Below, piece by piece: positions 1 to 11,578 of a DNA stretch of 64,000 nucleotides. The translations under genes were made by a program, and so were the position numbers. The notes under the pieces were generated by a model. It searched no databases. It was not told the origin of the DNA and saw nothing but the letters and a program-made list of their open reading frames with translations. Numbering within the stretch: the first letter of the stretch is position 1; each line of letters opens with the position of its first letter. The stretch comes from Limonium bicolor (lineage: Eukaryota > Streptophyta > Magnoliopsida > Caryophyllales > Plumbaginaceae): contig CM041780.1 in assembly GCA_023374045.1 (NCBI GenBank), positions 90,547,627 through 90,611,626 of the forward strand. The letters are read 5' to 3'.

Positions 1-447
1 AAACGCTCGTTTTGACTCGTTTTCAACATATTAACGTCGTTTCATAGTAAATACAGGAAAACATCAATAACTTAACATAAAATCACAATTCTAACGTCCA
101 AACACAATAAAAATGGGTTTAACGGCTTTTACTACAACAAGAGCGTTTTTTTACTCGAAATTGGCGTTATCAACTACGTTTTCAGTACGACGTTTCTGAA
201 ACTATAACAATGTCTGTAATTTAATCAAACGTAACGTAAAACGTCATTTACCAATGTCAAGTCACAATTATAATGTTCGAACGTAATAAAAACGGGTTTA
301 ACGTCTTCTAATACAACGATAACGTTTTTTACGGTTCACAGTGATGAAATGATTTTTTTGAAAAACAAAAGTTATGACACAATGTCACTACATATTTACA
401 ACGTTAAAATGATTTAAAAAAATTTGTACTACGGTGATTAGTAATTT
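1..447 (-). repeat. U3-like LTR repeat, copy 1
   Basis: This stretch is repeated in the same orientation at about 8868-9310, with scattered substitutions. It contains recurring short motifs such as AACGCTC, AAACGGGTTTAACG and ACGACGTTTCTGAAA. In copy 2 the same sequence leads, on the minus strand, into a TATA box and a leader, so I read it as the U3 part of a minus-strand LTR. It runs off the left edge of the window and is broken at 448 by the end of another LTR. Confidence 0.6.
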
Positions 448-1001
448 TGTAGCACCCCTACCGCTAATCACACCATTAGCTCGTAATCACCCCGTTCATT
501 AATACAACCGCAACGGAGAATCCACAAACACGGGGGTGATACAATGCCGTCAGCCACCCATGTGGCTAACAAGGTGTAACAATAAATACAGTACCGGTCT
601 GATGGACTAGTAATACCCGAGTACTTATACAAATACAATAATACATTCCATTTCGTTCCTTGATCAAATCAATACTTAAACAATTACATCCTCAATTCAG
701 ATCTATACCGAGTCTACTACGTTCCTTAAATCGCCGATAACATTTCGGACTCCAATTCAGCATTTCAATACAAATACAGTTCCCTTAATCAACTACCCAT
801 GCTTAAGTAGCAACCCAGTCCTACTCTCGGGCGGTAAACGGCTCCAATGTACCTGGAAAATAAAAACAGTACCCCAAGGGGCTCAGCGAATTGCTGGCAT
901 GAAATTCGCATACCCCGCGTGCTAACGGGGTTACGCCGACTACTTTGTCGAGAACATGGGGTTCGTTTTAATTCAACAATCATGCTCGATAACAATACAT
1001 T
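448..1001 (-). mobile_element. 3' end (U5) of a minus-strand Ty3-type LTR
   Basis: Read on the minus strand this ends in GGGGTGCTACA at 448, the usual 3' end of this LTR group. It parallels the U5 end of the LTR at 9331-11255: a GC hairpin (GCCCCTTGGGG), a pyrimidine tract with a CAG acceptor-like site at 853-854, a GAGAGTAGGA block, and a hairpin at 549-570. No primer site follows the LTR end, so it is probably a solo or truncated LTR. Its upstream part is interrupted at 1002 by another LTR. Confidence 0.65.
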
Positions 1002-2459
1002 TGAAATACCCCTAACCTTAAAAACTTAATTAAATGATCTAAGAATATTAATAATCATCTTAATACCATTGGGGAACAATCTAAGATCTCAACAAGGCAA
1101 AAACATGCCTTAAGATCGGTAAAGCCAAAAATGTGCTTTAAGACACCATAAAGATTGTATGACCTCAATTAGGATCCAAAGTGGATTCCTAAGTATTATA
1201 ATTAAGTAATAAACACTATAAAACCATTATCAAATAAAACCAAGCTCAAAAACATGTTCAAACACAAATTGTGCTTTAAAAACTCCTTAAAGCACGTTTT
1301 TGAGAAAATTGACTTTCTAAGTGGGTTTTGAGTGGTGTTAGGGGCTGGATTATACCTTGCTACACTAATGTACTATAATGTACCACATTAGAAGGTCTAA
1401 TTCCAAGAGTTTCAAAAAAATCACAAATATGACATTCATTTGTGAATAGTAACGAAAATAGTATATTTTTAAGTAATGTTGACTAAGCCAAGTCAATGGT
1501 CAATGATTGACCATTCATTGACTACATGGAGGCGGCAAGATAAAGGGAGAAGGACAGAACATCTAGCTTTATGCAAAATATCAAACCAATTTGGTGAATC
1601 ATCATTTTACTATTCCATTAATTACTTTTCTTTCATTTAAACACCAAACCAGCCTTTCTCTTTCCCCTTGTCCTGTTCCATCCGAATTCTTTACTCTCTT
1701 AGAACCTCCCAAGCTGTGTTCTTGAGCTATCAAGGTAGAAATCCAACTCACTCCACCTAAGGAAATGTTTTAAGGCTTAAATTAGCTCTTTTTCTTCATC
1801 TCTTCATTACCTACACATGGGACTAACTATCTAGCACTTTCCATGGTTAACTCTAAATGTTTTCATCCATGATGGAGTACCCATTTTCGGCTGAAACTAC
1901 AACAAGGACCAAGGTGGTCAAAATTCCATTTTTAAGGTAAAACATACCATAAGGAATTCCTTTCTTCATCCGGTTTTCTTGTTTTGATTTCTATGAGTTT
2001 ATACACTCATAATCTTCCCATTTTCATGTTGGTTCAGTGTGTTAACTCCTTGGAGCAAGAGTGGCCAAAAACAAGGAGAAAATTCATACTTTAAGGCATT
2101 TTGCCAAGGTAAAATCTATTACCATAGCACCTTGCTGTTGTCTAGCTATTCCCCATGCTTCTATGGTGATTTTAACACCCTATGGTGTTCTGTATTCAGG
2201 CCGAAATCATTTTGAGACAGCCTTTCCATTTTAAGGTAATTTTTGCCTTAAATCTTACATTAAATTGTTCCTTATGGTTAGCTCATGCTTGGAGTATAAC
2301 CATATCTTATTTTTTTGTACAAAACATGTCAAAGTGCTATGCCAATGTTTCCTCCAAGCCGCCGTGGCTATATAGAGCATTTATACACCTTAATTCAAGG
2401 TATACATGCCTTTATCTTATGTTAAAATGTTTTCTAAGCATATATATTATATGTGCCGA
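1002..2459 (+). mobile_element. 5' part of a forward Ty3-type LTR (family D)
   Basis: It starts with TGAAATACCCCTAACC. The same sequence occurs inverted at about 41840-43231, which fixes the LTR start. A pyrimidine-rich leader lies near 1640-1720. Four donor-like AAGGTA(A) sites follow with GT at 1735, 1937, 2109 and 2236. The LTR is cut at 2460 by the start of another forward LTR; the inverted copy supplies the continuing sequence. The open frame at 2182-2478 is conserved between the two copies but has no recognisable domain, and I do not call it a gene. Confidence 0.75.
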
Positions 2460-2990
2460 TGAAATACCCCGAACTTAAATATGGTGATTATATTATTCTA
2501 ATATGGTATTTAAGGGCCTAATAGTGCCTAAGTAATTTTGGTAAAGAAATAAATCCAAAAGAATGAGAAAAACGCTTAGAAAGCGGAAAACGCTAGAATG
2601 AGCGTTAAATAACCATAGGAGGTACGAGACCTCGGTTTATATTATAGGATTCCTAAGGCTTATTTATGCCTAATGAGTATACGGGAATGATTCCCGAAGA
2701 AAGCGGAACCAAGAAATGTATTAAAACGCTAAAAGAGCTTTAGCGCACGTTTTTCGAGGAAACCCGAAAACGTGACTTTAAGTGGTCAAACAGACCCGTA
2801 AAAATTATAAATCATTAAATAATAATTATTAAGCATTTATGGAAGCTTAATGGCCAATGAAAAAAGAAACGAGAAAAATTCCGGAAAACGGGCCGGTTAG
2901 TGAATAGTATCAAACCGGGTAAAATAACGAGCGTTTTCTGTAAAAGACGAAAAACGCTCCAGCTAGTATTACAGTGGGGGCCGGTTTAAC

Positions 2991-3000
2991 AGATAAATAA
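2991..3000 (+). promoter_or_regulatory. TATA-like box of the family E LTR
   Basis: AGATAAATAA sits just upstream of a CT-rich stretch (about 3006-3200) that looks like a transcribed plant leader, including a CACACACACA run. The call rests on position and composition only. Confidence 0.35.
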
Positions 3001-4604
3001 ACCCCCTCTCACACACACACACTAGCTAAATAATTAATGAGTCAAAAAGCAAAAGTAGAATGAAAAGGACAAAAGCAACCCCACCCTCTCTCTCCTCTTA
3101 TTCTCTCATTTCTCTTCTCTCTCTCCTATTCTTTCTCCTTCCCAGCCGGCTGCAACTCCCTCCTTCCCTTGCTGGTGATTTTTGAGAAGCTCCAACACCT
3201 CCCATGGCTTCTCTTCTTTCTCTCCTTGCTCTACCTCCATTTGAGCTCTAAATGTAAAATAAATTAACATATTTGTAATCCCCTCATCCTCCTCTACATT
3301 CTATCTTTTCAAAATTCGAAAAGGATGAGTTTCATATCCATGGGTTTTCCCCATTTGAAGAGAAGAGCACACCATTGTGAAGCTTGGAGTCTCCTCTTTC
3401 CAACAAGGTAAAAATCTCTATAAAAGATTCAAGTTTCCTCCACCTTCCTTGGAAACCGATTTTTAGCCCCTTGTAATGCCTTGTTTTTCTCTCTTCTTTT
3501 GAGCACCAATTTCACCTAGCAATGGTGGTGGATTCTCCTTCTTGAACCAAGGGCTAAAACCCCTCCTAAAGCACTCCAAAGGTAAACCCTAGAAATTGTA
3601 TTTTAAACACTTCAATGAATTAGTGTTAATGTGAGGGTTAGTAGATTAATTATACTTGTCTTTGTGTGCTTGGGTGAAGGGAATGGAGTTTGGCAACTCC
3701 ATTCCCCACAAAATCGATTTGGACAAGAAAGAGAACAAGAGGGGAAATGAGAAAGAAAGAAGGAATCAAAAGCTCAAGGTAAGAGCTCCTTCCTAATGCT
3801 CAATTTAATGCATTAGTGTAATGGGAATGGGTAAAATATTTAAAGAACCCAAAACCTTGTACTAGTATTGAGAATTGTGAAGTTTGAGTATTTAAGAGCA
3901 AGTATGTGGATTGTAGGCCTTAGAGCCAAATAATTGTATATGAGTAATTGTATTGTGGATTAAGGAAATATTGGTGTATTGGGATTTTGTATGTGTGCTG
4001 GTAGAACCCTTGTGTTTGGCTAGAATAGGATCAATTTGATGAGAAAGGATGGGTGTGGATAAGTAAGGAAAGTAGATGAGTTATGGCAAAATTTTGGTAG
4101 GAATTGTGCATTAAAGAATGACTTGGTGAGTGGGAGAACCAAGGTTTGTATTGGGGATAGTAAAGATGTTTAGAAGCCATGAATAGATGATAGTAGTAAG
4201 TGGAGTTAAGCTACAAAATCTGTAGCAAGAGAGGGTATCAAAATGTATTGTGGAACTAGGAAGAATTAGTGTGCAAGGTTTAGTAAAATGGATGTTGGAC
4301 TTGAGTATAGATTTTTGTATGTGTTTGAGAACGTATTTAGAATGCTAGAATGACATTGGTTGAGGAAGTATTGGATGGAGAATTGAGTTATAAAATCTGT
4401 AGCATAAGAGTAACAAAAACTGTTACAAGTGTTGGAAAAGAAGTGAGGAAATTGAGTAAGTTGTTGATGGATTTAGTAATGGATTTGGTGGATGGATTAA
4501 GGTATCTAGGAAGCCTAATTGGCATTATACATGTGGTATTACATGTAGAAAGATTGGGGAAGAAATGGGTAAGAAGAGGAGTGAAAAACAAAACCTGTAG
4601 GTAG

Positions 4605-4890
4605 GTTCTGGACCGGACCGACCCAGAGGTTGGGTCGGACGGTGGTCGGTCGGTACAGACCACAGAACCAAAACATTCTGGAACGGACCGACCCAGGAGC
4701 CGTGGGTCGGACATGGGTCGGTCGGAGCTTAGACAACGGACTGAATCTTTCTGGAATGGACCGACCCAAGTGCATGGTTGGTCGGAACAGTTCTGGGTCG
4801 GTCGGACAATTTCAGAGGACGGAAACTTACTGGAATGGACCGACCCAAAGGGTTGGGTCGGTCGGTGGGTCGGTCGGCCCTAACTTATAG
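4605..4890 (+). repeat. GC-rich palindromic tandem repeat inside LTR
   Basis: Four to five imperfect units of about 65-70 bp each carry GGACCGACCC followed by its complement GGGTCGGTCGG, within otherwise AT-rich DNA. Each unit can fold on itself. Open frames here exist on both strands only because of this composition and are not genes. A solo LTR at 34634-36821 has a similar kind of array built from a different sequence, GTCCGAAC and GTTCGGAC. Confidence 0.8.
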
Positions 4891-6069
4891 AAAAAAATAA
4901 AAATAATAAATAATAATAATAGTAACATAGTAATCATATGTATAGTATCTATATGGAGATGTACATATATAGAGGACCTTAGTAATGTACCAATATGTAA
5001 CGCCGATGGTAAGGGAGTAAGTACTGAATAGGAAACATTATGGAGAGTAATTAAGGAGAGGAGAGTAAGAGAACTTAGGTACACCGGGATAAGGGGTAAG
5101 TCGGGAGTAGTAATTATTTGTGTATTGTAAGAATATAGTATTAATAATGTTGGAACATTATCAGAGGAACATGTGTGAACCAAGAACGAGGGACACATGG
5201 TAGAGATAACTCCGGTGAAAGGTTGATTTTTCTCATGCCCGTATGCTAACCGAGTTAGTTGATTTGTATGCTGTATGCCGGCTAATCAAGATAAAGCATG
5301 AAAATGTTTATTGTCCTTTCTTTGTATGTCTTATGTATGTTGTTGAGCTAACCTTCTTGATTGATTGTGGCTTCACCTAGTGCGTAGATCGACTCATAGA
5401 GGAGTCTTGATTGTGTAGAGGCTCGTGGTAAGAGTCGTATCGTGTAGTAATGGAACCGTAACAACGCACTAACTAACAAATCAACGAACGATAACGCAAA
5501 CCAAAGGACTCACTAGAAGTGAAGAGTGTACGGGAGTAACAACCTCCCGATACGGTAGGAAACCAAACGATAATCCACACACACAACATGGGAGTAGTAA
5601 GTAACCTCTACTAGAGGAAGTATTCTTGGTGCAAGTTATGAACCATGAGAGTAGTAAAGAATACGAGGGATTTCCAAACCCCTAGTAATTAGTCGACCCA
5701 TTATGAGAGGACCCGACTGAGGTAAGTAATGTCCCGAACATGAGAGTATCCTATATGTTGGGAAAACCCTTAACCTGAGGATACTAGACGGTAGTAATTC
5801 CCTAGCCAGTGGAGGTTATCAAGAGAGATACTTCTAGGCTAATCCCGAGATTGTATTATACTCTGAGAGAAGAGTGTTGGGAGTATGAGTAGTCCGGTAG
5901 AACGACATTTGAGTATTTGAGGAGCTAAGCGTAGCCCTCGTATTGTAGGTCCGGTGGCGAGTCTTTGTTATGACTCCGCCCGGTGGCAAAGTAATGAGTA
6001 TTGAGTATTGCGTACGTATGAGTAAAGTAATGAGTAATGAGTAAGAAGCGAGTATGAGTATGTAGCGAG

Positions 6070-6569
6070 NNNNNNNNNNNNNNNNNNNNNNNNNNNNNNN
6101 NNNNNNNNNNNNNNNNNNNNNNNNNNNNNNNNNNNNNNNNNNNNNNNNNNNNNNNNNNNNNNNNNNNNNNNNNNNNNNNNNNNNNNNNNNNNNNNNNNNN
6201 NNNNNNNNNNNNNNNNNNNNNNNNNNNNNNNNNNNNNNNNNNNNNNNNNNNNNNNNNNNNNNNNNNNNNNNNNNNNNNNNNNNNNNNNNNNNNNNNNNNN
6301 NNNNNNNNNNNNNNNNNNNNNNNNNNNNNNNNNNNNNNNNNNNNNNNNNNNNNNNNNNNNNNNNNNNNNNNNNNNNNNNNNNNNNNNNNNNNNNNNNNNN
6401 NNNNNNNNNNNNNNNNNNNNNNNNNNNNNNNNNNNNNNNNNNNNNNNNNNNNNNNNNNNNNNNNNNNNNNNNNNNNNNNNNNNNNNNNNNNNNNNNNNNN
6501 NNNNNNNNNNNNNNNNNNNNNNNNNNNNNNNNNNNNNNNNNNNNNNNNNNNNNNNNNNNNNNNNNNNNN
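6070..6569. other. Assembly gap, 500 N
   Basis: Exactly 500 N, the same length as the other two gaps, so this is a placeholder of unknown true size. The LTR on its left does not reach its end and the fragment on its right is of another element. Confidence 0.98.
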
Positions 6570-6990
6570 ACCAATCACCTGCAGAGGATGAAGGTTCAGG
6601 CATCCTTCTCCTAGGTATGTTGAAAGCGACTGGGTCGGAATCATGGAATGACTGGGTGGATGGGTCCATGATGGGCTGCTGCGGTGGGTGATATGACGAG
6701 TGACGAGGCGGCTCAGCATGACCCTCCTGTGGCTGGAAAGATGAGTGTCGTGCAGGCTCAGCATGACCCTGCTGTGGCTGGAAAGATGAGTGTCGTGGAG
6801 GATCAACTGTGGCAGCCCGCTCACGACGGAACGAAGCAGTCATTGCCAGCTCCGAATTCCTGTCCTTCTTTTTTTTTTTTGCTGTAGACGTTCATCATAA
6901 TATTCTTTAGCTTATCCATCACTGCACAAGTTGAAGCAACCCAGTTAAGATTAGTTACACAAGTAAGTAATAATAAATCAACAGAACAAC
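6570..6990 (-). pseudogene. Proline/glutamine/histidine-rich gag-like fragment
   Basis: On the minus strand an open stretch (6843 down to 6570) encodes a P, Q, H and S-rich segment with three copies of a 15-residue unit containing RHSSFQPQ or RHSSYHPP. It is preceded by MDKLKNIMMNVYSKKKK (6998 to 6880). The two parts lie in different frames, separated by a run of 11 T (A on the minus strand) near 6872-6882, so either a frameshift or a miscounted homopolymer divides them. I do not recognise the family. It lies downstream of a minus-strand promoter at 8831, which suggests the start of a retroelement polyprotein. Confidence 0.4.
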
Positions 6991-8270
6991 TATAGTATAG
7001 CCCCAAAACTTTCCAAATTCATCATTGTAATCCTTAACTCTTATCTAACTTTGCCAAAACTTATAATATAACATATTAGGTCAATATTATCTCTAAATCA
7101 CTTAAACTTTATTTCAAATTACCCAACACTTGTAAAATAAGTTTATAAGTATATTTAGGTCATTCTGAATAATAAATTATACAACAACTACACCCTAGTA
7201 CCCTCATTTTACACTTTAACCCCAAAATTTCATAAACTTGTCATTTAAGTCTTTTAACTCATTCTAATGCTTCAACCTTGTTCTAAACGCATTGTAAACT
7301 TAAAATGCAATAAATAAAACAGTAGGCATTCGGCTTTAATTGTTACAACACCAAAACAATACTCTTTAACCCGAAAATTTCATAAACTTGTCATTTAAGT
7401 TCTTAAACCTTATTTTAACTTACTCAAACTTATGCTATAAGTTCATAAAAATAAATATATCATTATAAACAATTTCATACAGAAACAATTCAGCCCTATA
7501 CATAACTAACTCTTTAGTTTTCAAAAATTGCATTTTAGCCCCTTTTTACTTATCCTTTTGTACCTATAAGCCCTTTAACGCATATTAATGCTGTAGCTTT
7601 GTTCTAAACACATTATAAACTTAAAATACAGTAAATAAAACACTAGGTATTCGGCCTTAATACTTACAACACCAAAACATCATAAAAATGACATTTAACC
7701 CTAACATAATAAGTTACCTCCTAATGCCCAAATGTTGATTTTTCAAGAGGCTTGTAGCTTGAAGTTTTCCTTGCTCTTCGGCCCTATTACAGAGGAATTT
7801 CACTTAGATTATTGGTACAAATTTCAATCTTAGCCAACTCTTTACTTTCAAGGTTTAGAGTTTTTACCTTTAACAAAGATGGACTTGTTTCGCTTGTTTT
7901 TATTGGCAATTTCAAATGATTCTCAAGCTCCAATTTCCTGCCATAATACAAGGAAAAAGAAAGTTCAGAAAATAGAACTACAACTTAGTAAAATTACTAG
8001 GTAATTTATGATTTATAATAATTATTCTATATATTGTAACTCTTGACTTTATAATTGTCATTCTCTTTTATATTTTACTTGTTTTATTAGCATTTTTTCA
8101 ATTTATTTTTTCATGATTTATAATAATTGTTCTATATAATTGTAACTCTTGACTTTATAATTGTCATTCTCTTGTTTAATATTTTAGTTGTTTTATTAGC
8201 ACTTTTTAAATTAAATTTTTCATGATTTATAATTATATTAACCAATATAAAAAAAATTAAAAAAAAAACC
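6991..8270. other. AT-rich sequence, no gene seen
   Basis: AT-rich DNA with locally repeated phrases such as TTTCATAAACTTGTCATTTAAGT (seen near 7230 and 7378) and near-duplicate stretches at about 8010-8130 and 8115-8230. It has no coding signal. It lies between a minus-strand promoter and leader (8703-8840) and a gag-like fragment, so it may be leader or intron of the minus-strand element. Confidence 0.5.
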
Positions 8271-8274
8271 CATC

Positions 8275-8560
8275 TCGCCCCAACAGACGGGGCGAGTCTT
8301 CTACGGTCGCCTTTGCAGCGGAGGCGAAGCAGGCGAGGACGCCTTTGCGTCGAGGGCGAGAAGCGCAGGAACGCCTTTGTCGGCGCGGCTAGTTGAGGAA
8401 GGTCGTGTCGATGGCGAAGGCGAGCAGCATGGAGACGCCTTTTGTGGCGCGGCGAGAAGAGCAGGGTCGTGTCCAAGCAAGAGGCGAGCGGCGATAACTC
8501 GCCTTTGTCGGCGCGGCGAGGAGATGCAGGTAGTGTCCCGTTTTGAGGCGAGTGACTGAA
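8275..8560. repeat. GC-rich minisatellite
   Basis: An imperfect tandem repeat of roughly 50-60 bp built on CGCCTTTG(T)CGGCGCGGCGAG and GGCGAGG, in sharp contrast to the AT-rich flanks. The long open frames through it on both strands come from composition. A short palindrome, CTCCATTAATGGAG, follows at 8561-8574. Confidence 0.7.
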
Positions 8561-8702
8561 CTCCATTAATGGAGTTTCAAGCTTTTTTTCCAGATTTTTA
8601 TTTTGTAGATCTAGGCTAATTTAATGTGTATTTCTAAATTCTAACAACATATTTGAAATCACAACATCAAGATCTATAACTTGCAAAAAAAAAATTGAAA
8701 AA

Positions 8703-8867
8703 CTCACCGGAAAATTTTTCCGGCGGTGGTCGGCGGTGGCTCCGGCGATCAGGAAGAGAGGATTCCGGCGAGATAGTTTGGAGGAGAGATGGTGCGTTCG
8801 TGAGAAATGAAGATACCGAACACATCCCGTTTATATATAACGTGCACGTTTTGGAGCGTTTTTTCAA
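8703..8867 (-). promoter_or_regulatory. Minus-strand LTR promoter and leader with splice donor
   Basis: Reading the minus strand from the U3 repeat, TTATATATAA (8840-8831) is followed by a CT-rich leader. The leader ends in CCGGTGAGTT, a good plant 5' splice site with GT at 8707-8706. Position directly after the repeated U3 supports a promoter. Confidence 0.5.
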
Positions 8868-9330
8868 AAAACGCTCGTTTTGACTCGTTTTCAAGATATT
8901 AAATCGTTTCGTACTAAATACAGTAAACATCAACAACTTAGCATGAAATTACAATTATAACATCCAAACACAATAAAAACGGGTTTAACGACTTTTACTA
9001 CAACGAGAGCGTTTTTTTACCCGAAATTGGCGTTATCGACTACATTTTCAATACGACGTTTCTGAAATTGTGACAATGTCTGTAATTTAATCAAACATAA
9101 CGTAAAACTTCATTTACCAATGTCAAGTCTCGATTATAACGTTCGAACACAATAAAAACGGCTTTAACGATACAATGAGAGCGTTTTTTACGGTTCACGG
9201 TGACGAAATGCATATTTTGAAAAACAAAATTTACGACACGATGTCACTACATGTGTACAACGTCAATATGAATTAAAAAATTTTGTACTGCGGTGATTAG
9301 TAATTTTGTACTGCGAATAGCAACCCAGTA
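8868..9330 (-). repeat. U3-like LTR repeat, copy 2
   Basis: Direct-repeat partner of 1-447. Identity is high from AAACGCTCGTTTTGACTCG to GATTAGTAATTTTGTA. After that this copy continues with CTGCGAATAGCAACCCAGT and then joins the forward LTR at about 9331. The words AGCAACCCAGT also occur at about 812-822 in the LTR that interrupts copy 1, so the joint may be a deletion product. Confidence 0.6.
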
Positions 9331-11255
9331 ACTTGGGGTATACGAGAGGTATACCCGTAATTTAAGAAAAATAGAAGAAATCAATATTAAAGGATTTTTA
9401 GTGAAAATACAAGTTATATTGGAAAAAGAAATAAATACGTCTGATACGGAGTATCATACGGACGTATACGAGAATTTTGGTATACATGAATAGTACTCAT
9501 ATACGTGAATAGTATCCGTATACATGAATAGGAAATACGTATACGTGAACAGTAAAATACGAGACGTATACGTGAATAGTGAAATACGGTGAATAGTAAA
9601 ATACGAGGCCGTATAAATGAATAGTAGAATACGAGACCGTATAAATGAATAGTGAGATACAGATGAATAGTGAAAACTACGAAAACCTAATACAAGGTCC
9701 GAATAAGTCTAATGTTGCTAACTGTGTAACTAAGTAACTGCTGACGACGTTAGTATGTTAATGAATTAGAATTGAGCTTGAAAACGCTCTTAAATGAATG
9801 AACCCGTTTAACGGTAAACTATTATACCCGGGTTAACCTAGAAAGAGGTTTAAGTTGAAAAGAGAACCAAACTAGTTCTAAGACACAAGATACTAATACT
9901 AGTTCTGGTTACAGATCTAGATAGTTAGAGGCGTTCGACGGACTAGGCGAACGTAGTATTAAGAGCTAGCCAATCTCCGGTGTATGGTATGGTTTTCTTG
10001 TAGCCTGCTTGCTAAAGAGGTGTCCCTCGGTTTGTGTGCTAATTGTTTATATGGTCCGACTAAACAAGATAAAGCATGCAACCGGAATATTATGTTGTGT
10101 GATTATGATGCACTAACACAACTTACCTTGAGAACTTATTAACAATATTTAGTAAATAATTGTGTGAGAATAAGGAACACTCCCAAATATTGTTTTGTTG
10201 GTAACCGAAAGTGGTTAACTAACAACATTGACTTTGGGACTTCCACTAACTGGAACTTGGGGGAGTGAGGAATCCGGAATGGTACCGGCACATGTGTATT
10301 GGGGGAGGTCGGTATCCTTATCAGATCCCGACTTCCAAATATGACTTGTCTTTGGACTCGTCGCCTAGAGTCGACAAATAGACTCGACCACCATGGATGA
10401 ACAGTTCGAGGTGGTAGGCAAATTCAGTTGGCGCAGGAGGGTCAAGCCTACACCCCTCATAATTTAAGAAATATTGTTTATTTAAACTAGTGGAGTTGAT
10501 AACTCACTGGCTAGGGTTAATAACAACCCGACAAAAATAAACAACGAACTAAGGTACAATCAGTTCTAATTAAAGAACGATTGTCTTATTTGCGATAATA
10601 TTTGAGATAAGGATTAAGATTGAGGTAAGATAAGAATGGACTACGATTAAGAGAAATCATATCTTAAGGAGTTAAATGATTAACTCACTTATTAAGGGAA
10701 CGCTTTTAAGTCGTTCATTGTGTGTGAACTATGTTTGTTCATATGTGGCTTGTTGTTTATTGCACTTCTTACTTATGTTGTGTATCTAATCAACTTCATG
10801 CTATCGACAATTAGTCGTCGCAACCCCGTTAGCTTGGGGGCTATAAGAGAATCGTACCAGCAAAGGTGCTGACCCCCTCGGGGGCAACTGTTTATTTTGC
10901 AGGTGAATAGCAGAAGACGACCGTCCTGAGAGTAGGAACGGGTAGAGTACTTCGGGTTGCTTTTACATTTGTTACACAAGTTATACTTGTACACTCGTTT
11001 AGTAAACGAATGAGATGTTAGTATGATGTATGATATGAGATACTCGGTATAAGTTATGGTTTATGGATTGTATTGTATAGATGCTCGGGTAATTATCCGG
11101 TTAGTCAGACCGTGACTTGTAAGAGAATAGGCCTAGTTAGTCACGTGGGTGACTAACGGTGGTAACACCAATTTAGTAGAACTTTTCCGCTGCGTTGTTA
11201 ATAAACAAGATGGACTTAGGGTGACAATCATTGTATTTGGAGATGGGGTGTTACA
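9331..11255 (+). mobile_element. Truncated 5' LTR of a forward Ty3-type element (B)
   Basis: It matches 24725-26648 (minus a hAT insert) with a few percent differences by eye, which pairs it with the 3' LTR. It ends in GGGGTGTTACA at 11255, five bases before a primer binding site. Features on the way are the CAAGATAAAGCATGC block (10066), a GC hairpin CCCCCTCGGGGG (about 10872), a pyrimidine tract with a CAG acceptor-like site at 10901-10902, and a hairpin at 11136-11157. The first 2.4 kb of the LTR, present in the 3' copy, is missing here, cut at about 9331. Confidence 0.85.
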
Positions 11256-11260
11256 AAAAG

Positions 11261-11272
11261 TGGTATCAGAGC
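11261..11272 (+). promoter_or_regulatory. Primer binding site, initiator Met tRNA type
   Basis: TGGTATCAGAGC lies five bases after the LTR end. This is the standard plant retrotransposon site complementary to the 3' end of initiator methionine tRNA. It fixes the element's orientation as forward. Confidence 0.92.
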
Positions 11273-11578
11273 GTAGCTACGCTCTGATGACTGGAAATTA
11301 CCTAGCTTAGGAATTACCGAGTTATGAATAGTAGACTTTGGGATAAGGGTTGAGTCTTAGTGCGAGAGGTGCGTTAGTTAGGATTTCCTGATGTGTATCG
11401 GATATCTATAATACCTGATCCGCCCTCTGCGCCCCTGGTTCTAAGATACTAGAAACTAACGCCAGAGAGATGAAAGCTTTCTCTTACTTGGGAGAACCCG
11501 ATCTGCCAGTTAATTAGCATTGTGCAAATACGAGAAACACCTCGTTATGCAATAGTCTTTCAAGACTTGAAGGTCCTA
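11273..11578 (+). mobile_element. Interior of element B, part 1
   Basis: Non-coding leader after the primer site. It is interrupted at 11579 by a solo LTR and resumes at 17486; TCCTA is duplicated on both sides. Confidence 0.75.

Larger units (their letters stand above)
2460..6069 (+). mobile_element. Forward Ty3-type LTR (family E), 3' end lost in gap
   Basis: It starts with TGAAATACCCCGAAC and is nested in the family D LTR. A U3 rich in AAACGCT motifs is followed by a TATA-like AGATAAATAA (2991-3000), a CT-rich leader (3006-3200), and donor-like sites with GT at 3408, 3582 and 3779. GC-rich palindromic repeats lie at 4605-4890. The block at 5220-5330 resembles 9970-10080 of the next LTR, including the word CAAGATAAAGCATG. 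The expected GGGGTGTTACA end is not reached before the run of N. Confidence 0.7.

Noticed and set aside
2182..2478. 98-residue frame conserved in an inverted copy (41852-42046)
   Set aside because: Both copies are LTR leader sequence carrying donor-like sites; the frame lacks any domain and diverges in the second half, so shared ancestry of the LTRs explains it.
4388..4890. Overlapping open frames rich in GR, RP and VG on both strands
   Set aside because: They are read through the GGACCGACCC palindromic array; sense and antisense are open alike, which reflects composition.
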